Source: Parabacteroides goldsteinii (GTDB taxonomy: Bacteria > Bacteroidota > Bacteroidia > Bacteroidales > Tannerellaceae). Taken from it: a stretch of DNA of 64,000 nt. Below the pieces are notes generated by a model. The model worked only from the letters and a program-made list of their open reading frames with translations. It was not told where the DNA came from and did no database searches. The stretch spans positions 62,001 through 126,000 of the forward strand of contig NZ_JADNBB010000008.1 in the NCBI RefSeq assembly GCF_015550595.1, given 5' to 3'. This document shows, in pieces, positions 35,164 to 44,879 of the stretch. Numbering within the stretch: the stretch's first letter is position 1; each line of letters opens with the position of its first letter. The translations under genes and the position numbers were made by a program.

Positions 35164-36672
35164 CTACCTTTTAAAAATGGCAGAACTTATTTCGCTTTGA
35201 ATTTTAGGATGATGAATCCTGGGGTCGTTGTATTGTGCTCCGTATTCTTTCAGGTCGGAAGCTAATCGGGAAACAATTTCCTTATAAGCCGGATCGAAAT
35301 AGCAATTGACCAACTCATCCGGATCTTTTTTCAGATCGGTCAGCCAGGGGATATCTGAAGCATATTCCGAATAAGTCAGTTTATAATCGGGTGTTACTGC
35401 TGATATCCACATAGTACGTTTGGCTGTAGCCGATTCATCCCAGTCGCTTTCTATTTTATGAGTGACCGCTCTCATAAAAACGATATCTTTATATTGTGCA
35501 GGAAGTTTATTGCCTTTCCATAAAACCGATAAGTCGCGTCCGTCGTATGGGGTTTCAGATGATATATTGCAGAAACTCAGCAGAGAGGGAGTGAAATCTG
35601 TTACCGACATAACATTCTCTACCCTGATCCCTTGTCGCATTCCTGTTGGATAACTGATGATGAATGGTATTCGTGCAGAATCATCCAAAGGCACCCCTTT
35701 GTTGATAAGTCCGTGCTGACGGCACATATCTCCATGATCGGATGTGAAGATAATGATCGTATTGCTCAGGATATCCGCATCTTGAAGTGTTTTCATTATT
35801 CTTCCTACGTTATCGTCGATACATTTAATCATGCCGAAATATTGAGCCATATCTTCTGGCTGGTCTGCCGGAAGGTTATTTCCATGTGACCAGGCAGGGC
35901 GCCCTGTCGTATCGGCTAATACCGTTACTGGCTCTTTGAATTTTATTTGATTATACATCGTGTCGTAAGGCGGTCTTACCAGATTGGCACTGTGCGGATC
36001 TGGAAAACAGAGCATACAACAGAAAAGATGTTCTTTCTGTTGATTGATGAATTCAATCGCCTTATTTGTAAAGTAGTCGGTGGGAAATGTTTCTTCGTCT
36101 GTACTTCTCACATCTGCTTGAGTTCTAAATACAGGACCTTCCGGGGTCTCTTCTATCTTTTTCCAATGACCGCGGTTATACATATAATTATTGTCGGAAA
36201 AACCGTAATCACGCTTTGGATGCCATTCAGGTCGTCCTTTTCCGTTAATATGTAATTTCCCGAAATAACCTGTAGTGTAACCATTTTTCCGCAATGATTC
36301 TCCGAATGTCTCTACTTTTTCCGACAGCACCATATCGTTAGTCCATACCCCGTTGTTTTGTGGATATAGCCCGGTCATGAAAGATGCTCTACTGGGTGAG
36401 CTTACGGGTGATGTTGAATAACAACGCGTGAACAAGACGCCGTGATGTGCCAGATAATCAATGTTCGGTGTTTCCACAACCGCTTTTTCACCCCAGGGAA
36501 ATGCTTGTTCGTTTTGCAGACATTCCCGGTAACAACCTAAAGTTCGGAAGTTTTGTTCATCGGTATGAATGATAATTATATTGGGGGCTTTTGTCTGAGC
36601 AAAAACTCCTGAAACAGAAATGGATAGTAGTGCTGTATATAGAATCTCTCTATGTTTTGAGTTATATGTCAT
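35164..36672 (-). CDS. Secreted serine-type sulfatase B (PUL 2)
   Basis: The 502-aa S1-type sulfatase has a signal peptide (LLSISVSGVFAQ), metal-binding D38 in HTDEQ, the motif S91-S-P-S-R95 followed by ASFMTGLYPQNN, and FTSDHGDM. The DEQ and DHGD variants and the overall sequence differ from sulfatase A, so the two probably remove sulfate from different positions or sugars. It lies 164 bp after susD. Confidence 0.92.
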   Translation of the reverse strand: MTYNSKHREILYTALLSISVSGVFAQTKAPNIIIIHTDEQNFRTLGCYRECLQNEQAFPWGEKAVVETPNIDYLAHHGVLFTRCYSTSPVSSPSRASFMTGLYPQNNGVWTNDMVLSEKVETFGESLRKNGYTTGYFGKLHINGKGRPEWHPKRDYGFSDNNYMYNRGHWKKIEETPEGPVFRTQADVRSTDEETFPTDYFTNKAIEFINQQKEHLFCCMLCFPDPHSANLVRPPYDTMYNQIKFKEPVTVLADTTGRPAWSHGNNLPADQPEDMAQYFGMIKCIDDNVGRIMKTLQDADILSNTIIIFTSDHGDMCRQHGLINKGVPLDDSARIPFIISYPTGMRQGIRVENVMSVTDFTPSLLSFCNISSETPYDGRDLSVLWKGNKLPAQYKDIVFMRAVTHKIESDWDESATAKRTMWISAVTPDYKLTYSEYASDIPWLTDLKKDPDELVNCYFDPAYKEIVSRLASDLKEYGAQYNDPRIHHPKIQSEISSAIFKR

Positions 36673-36836
36673 CTGTCATTTATTATAAATGTATAAACTA
36701 ATTCTTCTATAATCACCTTGAAACCAGTATTGGAAACATTCAGCGAAGATAGAGACTCTTTTCGTGACGAAGTTGTTACAGGTGCGATTGAGTATTGGCT
36801 GCCTTTTTGTGGCAACCAATATCTTTTAGCTGTGTG

Positions 36837-38456
36837 TTACCTTAAGTTCGGATTAATGTTCGTTTCAGACAATGGGATAGGCCAACGTTCCTGCCCTGCT
36901 TTAAAGTCACGTTTATTGACATACCAGCGATCGTAAGGGTCGCGTATTCCATCTTTCTTTTTCATCAGCGACTGATCGGAAATGTAAAATGGTGAACCAT
37001 ATATATCTATATTCAAACGTTCTTCTGCAATACCCCAACGGGATAAATCCCATAGGCGAAGTCCTTCGAAAGCAAACTCGATCATACGTTCTTTCTGGAT
37101 AATCTTCAGTAATTTATCCGGATTGGTTTCTATTATACCTGGCATGCCTACCCGGCTACGTACTGCATTAATTGTCTGATCAAGCAATGCTTGTGTAACA
37201 GGAGTCCCTGCTTCCATTTCTGCTTCCAGATACATCATTAAAACATCCGCATAGCGTGCCAAAGGAACATTGTTTCCATATTTGGTTATATCTCCATTCC
37301 AACTTTCATCAAAATATTTGCGTAGAAGGAAACCTGTTTGGGTTGTCTGTCCCGGGCCTATTTTGTCTGCGGCATCAGTTTCCGGATTACAATTATAAAC
37401 TGTACCACGGAAGGTAGTTCCTTCATAAATCAGTGTGTAATCCAGTCGTGGATCGCGATTTTCACCGAAATTATTTTTGTTGAAACGCGGATCATCATAG
37501 CTAAATGGAGTTCCGTCGAGGAAGTCATACGCTTCAAACAAAATGTTGGAACCATTTACCAGACACCATCCTCCGTCTTTTATCGGATAAGCATGTTGAG
37601 GCAATCCATGTCCTGCCAGGTCGTCAACAAATTGTGTTGCATAAATATGTTCGGGGCTATTTATGGCACTTGGATAAAATAGTTTCTGATAATCAGCATC
37701 CAGTTTGTTTTCTCCCCAGTCAATAATTTTTTTGCATGCTGCTGCCGCTTCTTTATAATTTTTGGCAACCAAGTGTGTACGTGCTAGATATACTAATGCA
37801 GCCTGGGCTGTCGCACGTCCACGTTCTGAAGAGGGTAGGTCTTTATGGTGCGGAAGAATATCTGCTACAACCGTTAATTCGTCTATTGCGTATTGAAGAA
37901 CCTCTGCACGTGGAGATTTGGTTACTGTATTAGCTTCTTCCAGTGTTAATACCGTCTTAATCAGTGGAACATCATAATAATAGGATGCAAGATAGAAATA
38001 TTGTACAGCACGGATAAATCTGGCTTCGGCTTTCATCCGTTCCATTTCGGTGTTGTTCGAATTCATTGCGTCGATTCCTTCTATAAAACGTGAACAGGCG
38101 CTGATGCGTCGGTAGGGTTTCTGATATAAATTGGTAACCCATAAATTGTTCTCATTGATCTGTCCGGAAGTCAATTGTCCGAGAGCGTTGTTGAAGCCTC
38201 GGCGGTCGTATGCCATATCGCTGACTCCGTCTAAAAGGATATTGGCACTGTAAGCCCACCAGTCTGATACGTTATAATCAACTCCATAGGTAATGCCGCC
38301 ACGATATAGACCGATCAGTGCAAGTTTCGTATTTTCCTCTTTGTCGAAGAAGGTATCTTCGCTGAAGTTAGTCAGCGGATAACGGTCCAGTTCACAGGAT
38401 GCTAAAGTTGCAACTGTGGCAAAGACCATCATTAGTTTTTTTATAATTGCTTTCAT
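36837..38456 (-). CDS. SusD/RagB-family lipoprotein (PUL 2)
   Basis: The 539-aa protein has a lipoprotein signal with Cys21 (TLASCELDRYPL), SusD helical repeats (ARFIRAVQYFYLASYYYDVPLIK) and the C-terminal ERMIEFAFEGLRLWDLSRWG signature. It begins 5 bp after susC. Binding of a sulfated glycan is inferred from the two sulfatases downstream. Confidence 0.93.
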   Translation of the reverse strand: MKAIIKKLMMVFATVATLASCELDRYPLTNFSEDTFFDKEENTKLALIGLYRGGITYGVDYNVSDWWAYSANILLDGVSDMAYDRRGFNNALGQLTSGQINENNLWVTNLYQKPYRRISACSRFIEGIDAMNSNNTEMERMKAEARFIRAVQYFYLASYYYDVPLIKTVLTLEEANTVTKSPRAEVLQYAIDELTVVADILPHHKDLPSSERGRATAQAALVYLARTHLVAKNYKEAAAACKKIIDWGENKLDADYQKLFYPSAINSPEHIYATQFVDDLAGHGLPQHAYPIKDGGWCLVNGSNILFEAYDFLDGTPFSYDDPRFNKNNFGENRDPRLDYTLIYEGTTFRGTVYNCNPETDAADKIGPGQTTQTGFLLRKYFDESWNGDITKYGNNVPLARYADVLMMYLEAEMEAGTPVTQALLDQTINAVRSRVGMPGIIETNPDKLLKIIQKERMIEFAFEGLRLWDLSRWGIAEERLNIDIYGSPFYISDQSLMKKKDGIRDPYDRWYVNKRDFKAGQERWPIPLSETNINPNLR

Positions 38457-38461
38457 GTTTT

Positions 38462-41400
38462 TTAAAATTTAAGATTCAACCCAAATGTGTAGTTCGCTAA
38501 TATCGGGTAAAACCGGTCGTCTGCATTGATTTCCGGATCCCAACCGTCGGGATAACTGTGGAAAGTGAACGGATTTTCTGTTGCTACATATAACCGGACA
38601 TTTTGGATAATAGTATTTTTCAGTATAGACTTAGGTAAAGTATATCCCAATTGAATGTTTTTTACACGTAAATAGGAGGCATTACGTATCCAGAAATCAG
38701 ATTCCTGTGTGTTGACTCCCGTAGCACTAGCGTTGACTATGCGTGGATATTTAGGATAGCGGGTTGGATTTTCCGGATCGAAAGCTCCTTCCATTTGCCA
38801 TTTCTGTACATTCCCTTCGCTCCATAAAGCCCAGCCGGAGAAACCGTTTAATCTGCCATTAACACCGGCTACTCCCTGCAGGAAGATATTTAGGTCGAAG
38901 CCTTTGTAAGCTGCATTGAGTGAAAGGCCGAATGTGTATTTCGGAATTTTTGATCCCAGGTAAGTACGGTCGTAAGTAGCATCTACTTTTCCGTCGGGAA
39001 CGCCGTCAGGTCCTGAAATGTCTTTATACCGGATATCTCCTGGTTTAGTATTCGTGTGGTTCGATCCCATAGCCGATTGATCGGTGTGGGCAAAATAATC
39101 ATCTATATCCTGTTGATTCAGGAATACTCCGTCTGTCTGATATCCGTAAAACATATCGATCGGATAACCGACAAAAAGATTGGAGCCGTTACCAGTCATG
39201 CCATTTGCCTGTTCAACATTACCCAGTCCCAAAGTTTCTACTTTATTCTTGATGATGGAGAAGTTTCCGTTGATACTATAGCTGAATTCACCGATGGTAT
39301 TTCTGTGTCCTACTTCAAACTCCCAACCACGGTTGGATGCTTCGCCGGTATTTACTTCGCTCATTTGCAGACCAAAAGCGGAAGAAGCGCTGGCGTTGGG
39401 CTTAAACAGGATGTCGTAGGTGTATCTATAAAAGTAAGATATATTGGCAGTCAGTAAACCATTCCAGAGAACCGATTCGAAACCACCGTCTATTGTACGG
39501 GTTGTTTCCCATTTCAATCGCGGGTCTGTATAGGTTTTCAATGCTGCTCCTTGTTGGATTGTTCCACCCAATGGATAATTGAAGTCATTGCCTAATTCGT
39601 AAACAGACTGATAGGCGTAATTACCAATATTGTTGTTTCCTAGAATACCGGCAGATGCTTTCAGTTTTAAGTTGTTGATAAATGTCAGTTTTTCATTGTC
39701 TTTGAAGAAGCTTTCTTCCGAAATTCTCCAACCGATGGCGGCAGAAGGAAAGAAGGCATATCGGGAATTTGACGGGAAACGTGAAGAGCCATCGTAACGC
39801 ATAGTAACTTCTCCCAGATAACGTTCTGAATAATTATACTGTGCACGTCCGAAGAACGATTGGATAACCCAGTCGTAACCTCCTCCTTTATTTGTTTGAT
39901 TGTCTGGTGAACCTACTGTCAGAAAAGGAAACTCATTGCTGGGGAAGTTATCACGGCGGCCTTCCAGATCGCGGGAAGACTCTTCTTCCCATGAATAACC
40001 GGCCAGTATACCGATATTATGTACATTATTGAATGTTTTGGAGTAATCGATAGTTGCCTGGAACGATTTATAGTTTGTATTGGTATTCTTTTCATTCAAG
40101 TAAGAAGGTCCTAATATTTTAGTTGCTCCGTTAATGGTAACCGGCAAAGTAGCACGGTATTTCTTATCTTGCGCATTGGTGAAGTTATAGGCGCCTATGG
40201 CAGAGATTGTTAGCCCTTCAATAGGCTTGTAGTCAAGACGTACATTCGAATTTACCCGGAAAGTCGGTTTGTCCTGAAATGATTCCGAAGCCAGCCATGC
40301 TTTCGGTGTTCCAAAGTTTTTTACGCCCGGTCCCCAACTACCGTCACTTAACACAGATGGGCGGAATCCAGGGAAACGTAATCCCTGACTGATCAATGAC
40401 ATCATTCCATAGTCTCCATCAATAGCTCCTGCTGTGCCTGGCTCTTTTGTTTTTGCGTTATCACCTCGCAAACGAATAGTCAGTTTCAGTTTATCAGATA
40501 AATTGGAAGTAAGGTTAACACGAGCTGTATAGCGTGAGTAATTGTTGCCCGGCACAATACCATTCTGATTCAGGTAACCGAAAGAAGTAAAATACTGGCT
40601 CCGGTCATTACCTCCGTTTAAAGATAAATCATGTCCTGTTTGTAATCCGTTTCCAGAGAAAATATCTTCTGCAAATTTCTCGTTTGCCCATACATCCGGT
40701 TGGCTTCCTGTGCGCATTGCCTGAATTTCTTCGTCTGTGAAACGTGTGATGCCTTCTGCCTGGTTCAACAATCGCGCATAATCCCAGCTGTCTACATATT
40801 TGGGCAATGCAGTAGCCCGGTTGAATCCGACATAGCCGTTATAGGATATTGAAACCTTGGCCTCTTTACCCATTTTAGTTGTAACCAAAACGACTCCATT
40901 AGCTGCACGTGATCCGTAGATTGCTGCTGTTGATGCATCTTTTAATATGGAGATACTCTCGATATCATTAGGATTGATATCTGTCATATTACCGGGTATT
41001 CCATCTATAAGGATTAGAGCATCGGCTTTTTGGGCATCATTGTCGCTGCTGAAAGAACCGACACCGCGCACACGTATCGTTCCGGTATTTTCACCCGGAC
41101 GTCCACCTGCCTGTGTGATCGTAACACCTGGCATCTGACCGGTAAGGGCTGAAACGACTGACGAAGTGGCACGGTTTTCCAGTTGTTTGGAATCAACAGA
41201 AGCGATAGAACCGATCACATTCACCTTTTTTGATGTACCATATCCAACAACCACAATTTCATCAAGTGCTTGTGAGTCTTCGATTAATTGTATGGCATAG
41301 TTTGTTTTTTCATCTACGGGAATATCTTTCGACAAGTATCCGATATAAGAAATTTGCAAAGAACTGCCTTTTGGCACCTCTAAAGAAAAGTTACCATCCA

Positions 41401-41875
41401 GATCTGTGATTGTGCCATTTGTTGTCCCTTTTTCAACAATATTAGCTCCAATAACAGGTTGTCCGGTAGCATCGGTTATGATACCATTTACTTTTTTATT
41501 TTGTTGCTGTTTTTGTTGCTGTTTTTTCTCAGGAATAATGATAATATGTTTTTCTTCAAGACGATAGGAAAATCCGCTGTCTTTGAGCAATTCTGTAATG
41601 ACTGAAGATAAGGTTTTGTCATTAAAATCCTGATTGACAATTCTATTTATATTTAATTTTGTCTGGTTATAAGCGATGCTAAGACCTGTTTGTTTTTCAA
41701 TCTCTTCGAATACGCTTAACAACGTTTTATTTTGAGCCGCTATTGAGACTCGTTGGTTTTGTCCCCAGCCTATGTTTATCGTGAATAAACATAGTAGTGT
41801 TAATATTAATAATTTACGTAATTTTAAGAGCGAGTCAGTGCTCTTTTGATAGTTTAATTTCATACTTTTGTACAT
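38462..41875 (-). CDS. SusC/RagA-family TonB-dependent transporter with STN domain (PUL 2)
   Basis: The 1137-aa protein has a signal sequence, an STN domain (about 45-115), a poly-Gln/Lys linker (KKQQQKQQQNKK), a carboxypeptidase-like domain (NGIITDATGQPVIGANIVEKG), a plug beginning LDEIVVVGYGTSKKVN and a barrel ending in FGLNLKF. The STN domain implies signalling to the FecR protein encoded upstream. MKLNYQ four codons in is an alternative start. No GH or lyase gene is present, so depolymerisation must occur elsewhere or the substrate is small. Confidence 0.95.
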   Translation of the reverse strand: MYKSMKLNYQKSTDSLLKLRKLLILTLLCLFTINIGWGQNQRVSIAAQNKTLLSVFEEIEKQTGLSIAYNQTKLNINRIVNQDFNDKTLSSVITELLKDSGFSYRLEEKHIIIIPEKKQQQKQQQNKKVNGIITDATGQPVIGANIVEKGTTNGTITDLDGNFSLEVPKGSSLQISYIGYLSKDIPVDEKTNYAIQLIEDSQALDEIVVVGYGTSKKVNVIGSIASVDSKQLENRATSSVVSALTGQMPGVTITQAGGRPGENTGTIRVRGVGSFSSDNDAQKADALILIDGIPGNMTDINPNDIESISILKDASTAAIYGSRAANGVVLVTTKMGKEAKVSISYNGYVGFNRATALPKYVDSWDYARLLNQAEGITRFTDEEIQAMRTGSQPDVWANEKFAEDIFSGNGLQTGHDLSLNGGNDRSQYFTSFGYLNQNGIVPGNNYSRYTARVNLTSNLSDKLKLTIRLRGDNAKTKEPGTAGAIDGDYGMMSLISQGLRFPGFRPSVLSDGSWGPGVKNFGTPKAWLASESFQDKPTFRVNSNVRLDYKPIEGLTISAIGAYNFTNAQDKKYRATLPVTINGATKILGPSYLNEKNTNTNYKSFQATIDYSKTFNNVHNIGILAGYSWEEESSRDLEGRRDNFPSNEFPFLTVGSPDNQTNKGGGYDWVIQSFFGRAQYNYSERYLGEVTMRYDGSSRFPSNSRYAFFPSAAIGWRISEESFFKDNEKLTFINNLKLKASAGILGNNNIGNYAYQSVYELGNDFNYPLGGTIQQGAALKTYTDPRLKWETTRTIDGGFESVLWNGLLTANISYFYRYTYDILFKPNASASSAFGLQMSEVNTGEASNRGWEFEVGHRNTIGEFSYSINGNFSIIKNKVETLGLGNVEQANGMTGNGSNLFVGYPIDMFYGYQTDGVFLNQQDIDDYFAHTDQSAMGSNHTNTKPGDIRYKDISGPDGVPDGKVDATYDRTYLGSKIPKYTFGLSLNAAYKGFDLNIFLQGVAGVNGRLNGFSGWALWSEGNVQKWQMEGAFDPENPTRYPKYPRIVNASATGVNTQESDFWIRNASYLRVKNIQLGYTLPKSILKNTIIQNVRLYVATENPFTFHSYPDGWDPEINADDRFYPILANYTFGLNLKF

Positions 41876-41876
41876 T

Positions 41877-41979
41877 AATCAATGATTACTAAATTTAAGA
41901 TTCTTACGATTTTAAAATGTGTTTTGTTGATTTCGGGGGTCCGGAAAAGGTGTCGCAATTTTCTCCGGTCCCTTTTTCT
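41877..41979 (+). ncRNA. Candidate antisense RNA opposite the PUL 2 susC leader
   Basis: A plus-strand -7 box TACTTTTG at 41863-41870 is followed, about 70 bp on, by a GC-rich stem (GGGTCCGGA at 41937-41945 with TCCGGTCCC at 41964-41972, one mismatch) and a long U-tract. The nearest TTTG is only 14 nt upstream of the -7 box, so the -33 element is weak. As in PUL 1, the terminator faces opposite to susC and the predicted start is just upstream of the susC ATG. The RNA would be complementary to the susC leader. Confidence 0.4.
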
Positions 41980-41981
41980 TT

Positions 41982-43037
41982 TTATTTTGCTCCTTTCTTT
42001 TTAAGTGACTGAATTGTGATTACATTATCTTCTATATTATATTCTAATCCTCCTACTGTCAAAGTCAGTATATTCATAATATTCTCTATATTTTCGTGCC
42101 GGGAGAACTTGATTGTATATAGATCGGATGTAAATAAATGAGAGTTAATTACAAACTGAACGGCATGTTCCCGCTGCAATGTAGCCAGTATTTCTTTAAG
42201 TGGTTGGTTCGTAAAGTTCAACTCTCCGTTTGTCCAGCCGGAATAGTTTGCAGCATTAATCATCCTTTTCTCAAATGCTCCGGTTCGATAGTTGTATTCC
42301 AATTGCTCATTAGGGGATAAAATAAAGGACTTGTCATCCTCTGTTGTTTTCCCTACTTTCACTGCCCCATTTTCAAGAGTCGTAATGATCTTGTCACTTT
42401 CGGTATAAGCTCGTACATTGAATTTTGTTCCGAGTGCCTGTACCTTTATATAATTAGTTTTGACAATAAAGGGGTGTTTCTTATCTTTTTCTACAGTGAA
42501 ATTTGCCTCTCCCGATAAATAGATAGAACGTGTGCTTCCCTTGAATTTTTCTGGATATATAAGAATGCTTCCTGAGTTTATTTTAACTTTGGAACCATCC
42601 GGTAAAATCAACTCTTTTTTTTCTCCGTCCGGAACAAAGCATTGTATCATCTCGGGATCGTACATATTTTGTTGGATATATAGATATGAACCTACGATCG
42701 ATAATAGAGGTATGATCAGAATGGCTGCTGTCCGTGCTATCGTTTTAGTTACTCTATGTAGACGTTTGTCCTGTTGGTTGTTTTTGATCTTTCTACGCGT
42801 TTCCTTTAGTGAATGGTAGCTGCTCAGATCTGCTGCCGTTGGATATTCATTCCAAAGGGAAAAAAGAGTTTCTTCTTTCTCTTCCTGTCTGGAAGGATTT
42901 ATCAGCCATGCCCATACCTTGCTCCGGAGTTCGGGATCGAATGTATGGTTGACCAGGTTATGTAGTATTTTGTATGCTTTTGACATATGTGTATATTCAC
43001 TGTTTTGTATATAAGATACATGAGTCGGAATGTACAC
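41982..43037 (-). CDS. FecR-family anti-sigma factor (PUL 2)
   Basis: The 351-aa protein has an N-terminal cytoplasmic part, a membrane span (TAAILIIPLLSIVGSYLYI), the FecR domain (GSKVKINSGSILIYPEKF, GEANFTV, ALGTKFNVRAY) and a DUF4974-like C-terminus. MSKAYKI, 17 codons in, is an alternative start. It should restrain the sigma factor encoded 58 bp upstream. Confidence 0.92.
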   Translation of the reverse strand: MYIPTHVSYIQNSEYTHMSKAYKILHNLVNHTFDPELRSKVWAWLINPSRQEEKEETLFSLWNEYPTAADLSSYHSLKETRRKIKNNQQDKRLHRVTKTIARTAAILIIPLLSIVGSYLYIQQNMYDPEMIQCFVPDGEKKELILPDGSKVKINSGSILIYPEKFKGSTRSIYLSGEANFTVEKDKKHPFIVKTNYIKVQALGTKFNVRAYTESDKIITTLENGAVKVGKTTEDDKSFILSPNEQLEYNYRTGAFEKRMINAANYSGWTNGELNFTNQPLKEILATLQREHAVQFVINSHLFTSDLYTIKFSRHENIENIMNILTLTVGGLEYNIEDNVITIQSLKKKGAK

Positions 43038-43095
43038 ACAGTCGGAAATGTACTTTTTTCAAAAATATTTTATAACATTCCGTATTTGCAGGGGA

Positions 43096-43659
43096 TCAGA
43101 GGAAAGCAAGGATGAAGAAGCCTATGATTTTGCGGATATCGGCTAGTGCTAGTGTCAGGTGATTTTCAACAGTCCGCTTGCTGATGGATAGGCGTGTTGC
43201 GATATCATCGTTGGATAGTCCGGCCACACGGCTCATCCGGTAGATTTGTTTTCGTTGAGGCGGCATCTTTTCAACAGCGACTGAAATCAGGAATTCCAGT
43301 TCTTTGGCGTATAGTTCTTCCTCTATGCTGTCATTTTCGCCGGAAACAAATGCGGCATGTTCTGTTTGTTGCTGGTAATCTTTGAATAATAGAGAGCGTT
43401 CGATATGGCGGAAGACTGTATTCTTCGCTATACGGAATAAGTATGCATTCAGGTTCTCGATATTCGTGAGCCGTTCCCTGTTCTGCCACATGGATACGAA
43501 TATATCCTGGGAAATATCTTCAGCCTCTTCCTCGTTTTGCAGGATTCCGCTAATGAATCCTTTAATTCGTGGAAAGTAGTGTAGGAACAATGACTCGAAT
43601 GCCTGTTCATCGCCCCTGCTGACTGCTTCTATGTATCCCTTTTCGGTGGTGAAATCCAT
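43096..43659 (-). CDS. FecI-like ECF sigma-70 factor (PUL 2)
   Basis: The 187-aa protein has region 2 (FLHYFPRIKGFISGIL, AEDISQDIFVSMWQNRERL) and region 4 (PPQRKQIYRMSRVAGLSNDDIATRLSISKRTVENHL). Here the sigma, anti-sigma and susC genes are on one strand, unlike PUL 1 where sigma is divergent. Confidence 0.93.
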   Translation of the reverse strand: MDFTTEKGYIEAVSRGDEQAFESLFLHYFPRIKGFISGILQNEEEAEDISQDIFVSMWQNRERLTNIENLNAYLFRIAKNTVFRHIERSLLFKDYQQQTEHAAFVSGENDSIEEELYAKELEFLISVAVEKMPPQRKQIYRMSRVAGLSNDDIATRLSISKRTVENHLTLALADIRKIIGFFILAFL

Positions 43660-43693
43660 TAATAGATAGATTTATTATCTCCTTATTCAGTTG

Positions 43694-43701
43694 CAAAGAT
43701 A
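43694..43701 (-). promoter_or_regulatory. -7 box for the PUL 2 sigma gene
   Basis: TATCTTTG on the minus strand lies 35 bp before the start codon. I could not place a good -33 element. Confidence 0.45.
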
Positions 43702-43840
43702 AAGATCGTTTATTATTAAAAGGAAAAAAAATTATAAAACTACTATCTTATCTCTGGCAAGTTGGCGCCCTGCCGTTTTCATGTAGCGCATGGAAACCTT
43801 ATTTATAAGACTAAATCGCGGCAGTATATTAAAATAATAG

Positions 43841-44201
43841 TATCTTTGCAACGCTATACATAACTCAAGGGAAGGAACCTTCCGACTTTGAAGCAGCAGG
43901 CATATCTTATGTCTGCTGCCATCATATACGGTTTCGTACCCCCGTGTGGTGCATTAATGTGCCCACTGCCCTTGAGGTGTATAGCAACGGGAAAGGCGGA
44001 ACCGTTCTTTTTTTCGCCTGCTACCTGCAATGCGAAGAAAGAAAAAACGTTCGGAGTAAGAATTATCGGCTTGGTGCCGAACTTATGGAATGCGTTGCTT
44101 TTTTGTCTCAATCCGGGCGCTTGATTAATAGCATGGCTGACTATTATGATAAGCAAATCAAAGAGGTTGAAAAGAAGATTGCAGAGAAAAATATATCCTG
44201 A
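43841..44201 (+). other. Possible dispersed element with open frames on both strands
   Basis: A -7 box TATCTTTG at 43841-43848 opens a roughly 350-bp unit with a hairpin (GCAGCAG/CTGCTGC, about 43893-43919) and open frames on both strands: 43944-44201 plus (GTG start, ending in a Lys/Glu-rich helix), 43888-44124 plus, and 43854-44156 minus. The plus frame ending at 44201 stays open back to the promoter but has no ATG there. I recall near-identical segments in other Bacteroidales, which would make this a dispersed element, but I cannot verify that here. Coding status is unresolved. Confidence 0.4.
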
Positions 44202-44313
44202 TGTATATATCTTTTTCTGTCTTACTAACCTATTGTCGATGGTTGTCGGTAATGTAAACTGGTAATTATCGGCAATAGATTAGTTGCTTATCGTATATTT
44301 ATGATGTGATTGT

Positions 44314-44343
44314 TTTGCAATTGGATAATAAAATGTAGTTTTG
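44314..44343 (+). promoter_or_regulatory. Promoter of the DUF6078-like gene
   Basis: TTTG at 44314-44317, 18 nt, TAGTTTTG at 44336-44343. It shows that translation starts at 44361 rather than at the upstream ATG at 44310, which precedes the promoter. Confidence 0.65.
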
Positions 44344-44360
44344 TTAAAACAATATACATT

Positions 44361-44795
44361 ATGAATAAAGATTTTGATTACGATTTACTGCCGTATAAAT
44401 TCGCCCACTGCATGAACAGTCGATGCAAACGAGCTGATGAGTGTCTTCGTTATAAGGCTATGCAACATATTCCGGCTGAGCGTAAGACTGTTACTATCGT
44501 TACTCCTGCCTATACGAATCCGGCTAATGGAGACTGTTCTTTCTTTAAAGCTGATCAGTTACAACAATTTGCCCGGGGAATGACAAATTTACTGGCTTAT
44601 ATACCACACAACGATGCGGTAGTGATCAAACAGCAGATGTTAACCTATTTCGGACGAACGCATTTTTACCGGCTTTGGCGTAAAGAACGTCTCTTTACTC
44701 CCGAACAGCAGGAGTATGTCCGTCAGCTATTTATCCAGAGAGGTATTCAGGATACTCCCGTATTCGATGAATATGTCGAGCAATATGAGTGGTAA
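44361..44795 (+). CDS. DUF6078-like protein
   Basis: The 144-aa protein starts MNKDFDYDLLPYKFAHC. An N-terminal cysteine cluster (C19, C25, C32 in HCMNSRCKRADECLRYKA) suggests a small metal site, with another Cys in NGDCSFF. The remainder (FARGMTNLLAYIP, YFGRTHFYRLWRKERLFTPEQQEYVRQLF) fits the Bacteroidetes family called DUF6078. Function is unknown. Confidence 0.75.
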   Translation: MNKDFDYDLLPYKFAHCMNSRCKRADECLRYKAMQHIPAERKTVTIVTPAYTNPANGDCSFFKADQLQQFARGMTNLLAYIPHNDAVVIKQQMLTYFGRTHFYRLWRKERLFTPEQQEYVRQLFIQRGIQDTPVFDEYVEQYEW

Positions 44796-44811
44796 AAGTA
44801 TATAACCCCAA

Positions 44812-44879
44812 AAGTGTTTCACCCTAATGAAACAACTGTTTCACTTAGGTGGAACAAGTGTTTCACTAGCATGAAACAG
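44812..44879. repeat. Alternating GTTTCA / TGAAAC short-repeat cluster
   Basis: Three TGTTTCAC and two TGAAACA units alternate within about 68 bp, giving several overlapping potential hairpins. A 15-codon frame (44827-44874) runs through it and its stop overlaps the ATG of the next small frame. The purpose is unclear. Confidence 0.45.

Noticed and set aside
44310-44360. Upstream start for the DUF6078-like gene
   Set aside because: This stretch contains the promoter itself (44314-44343).
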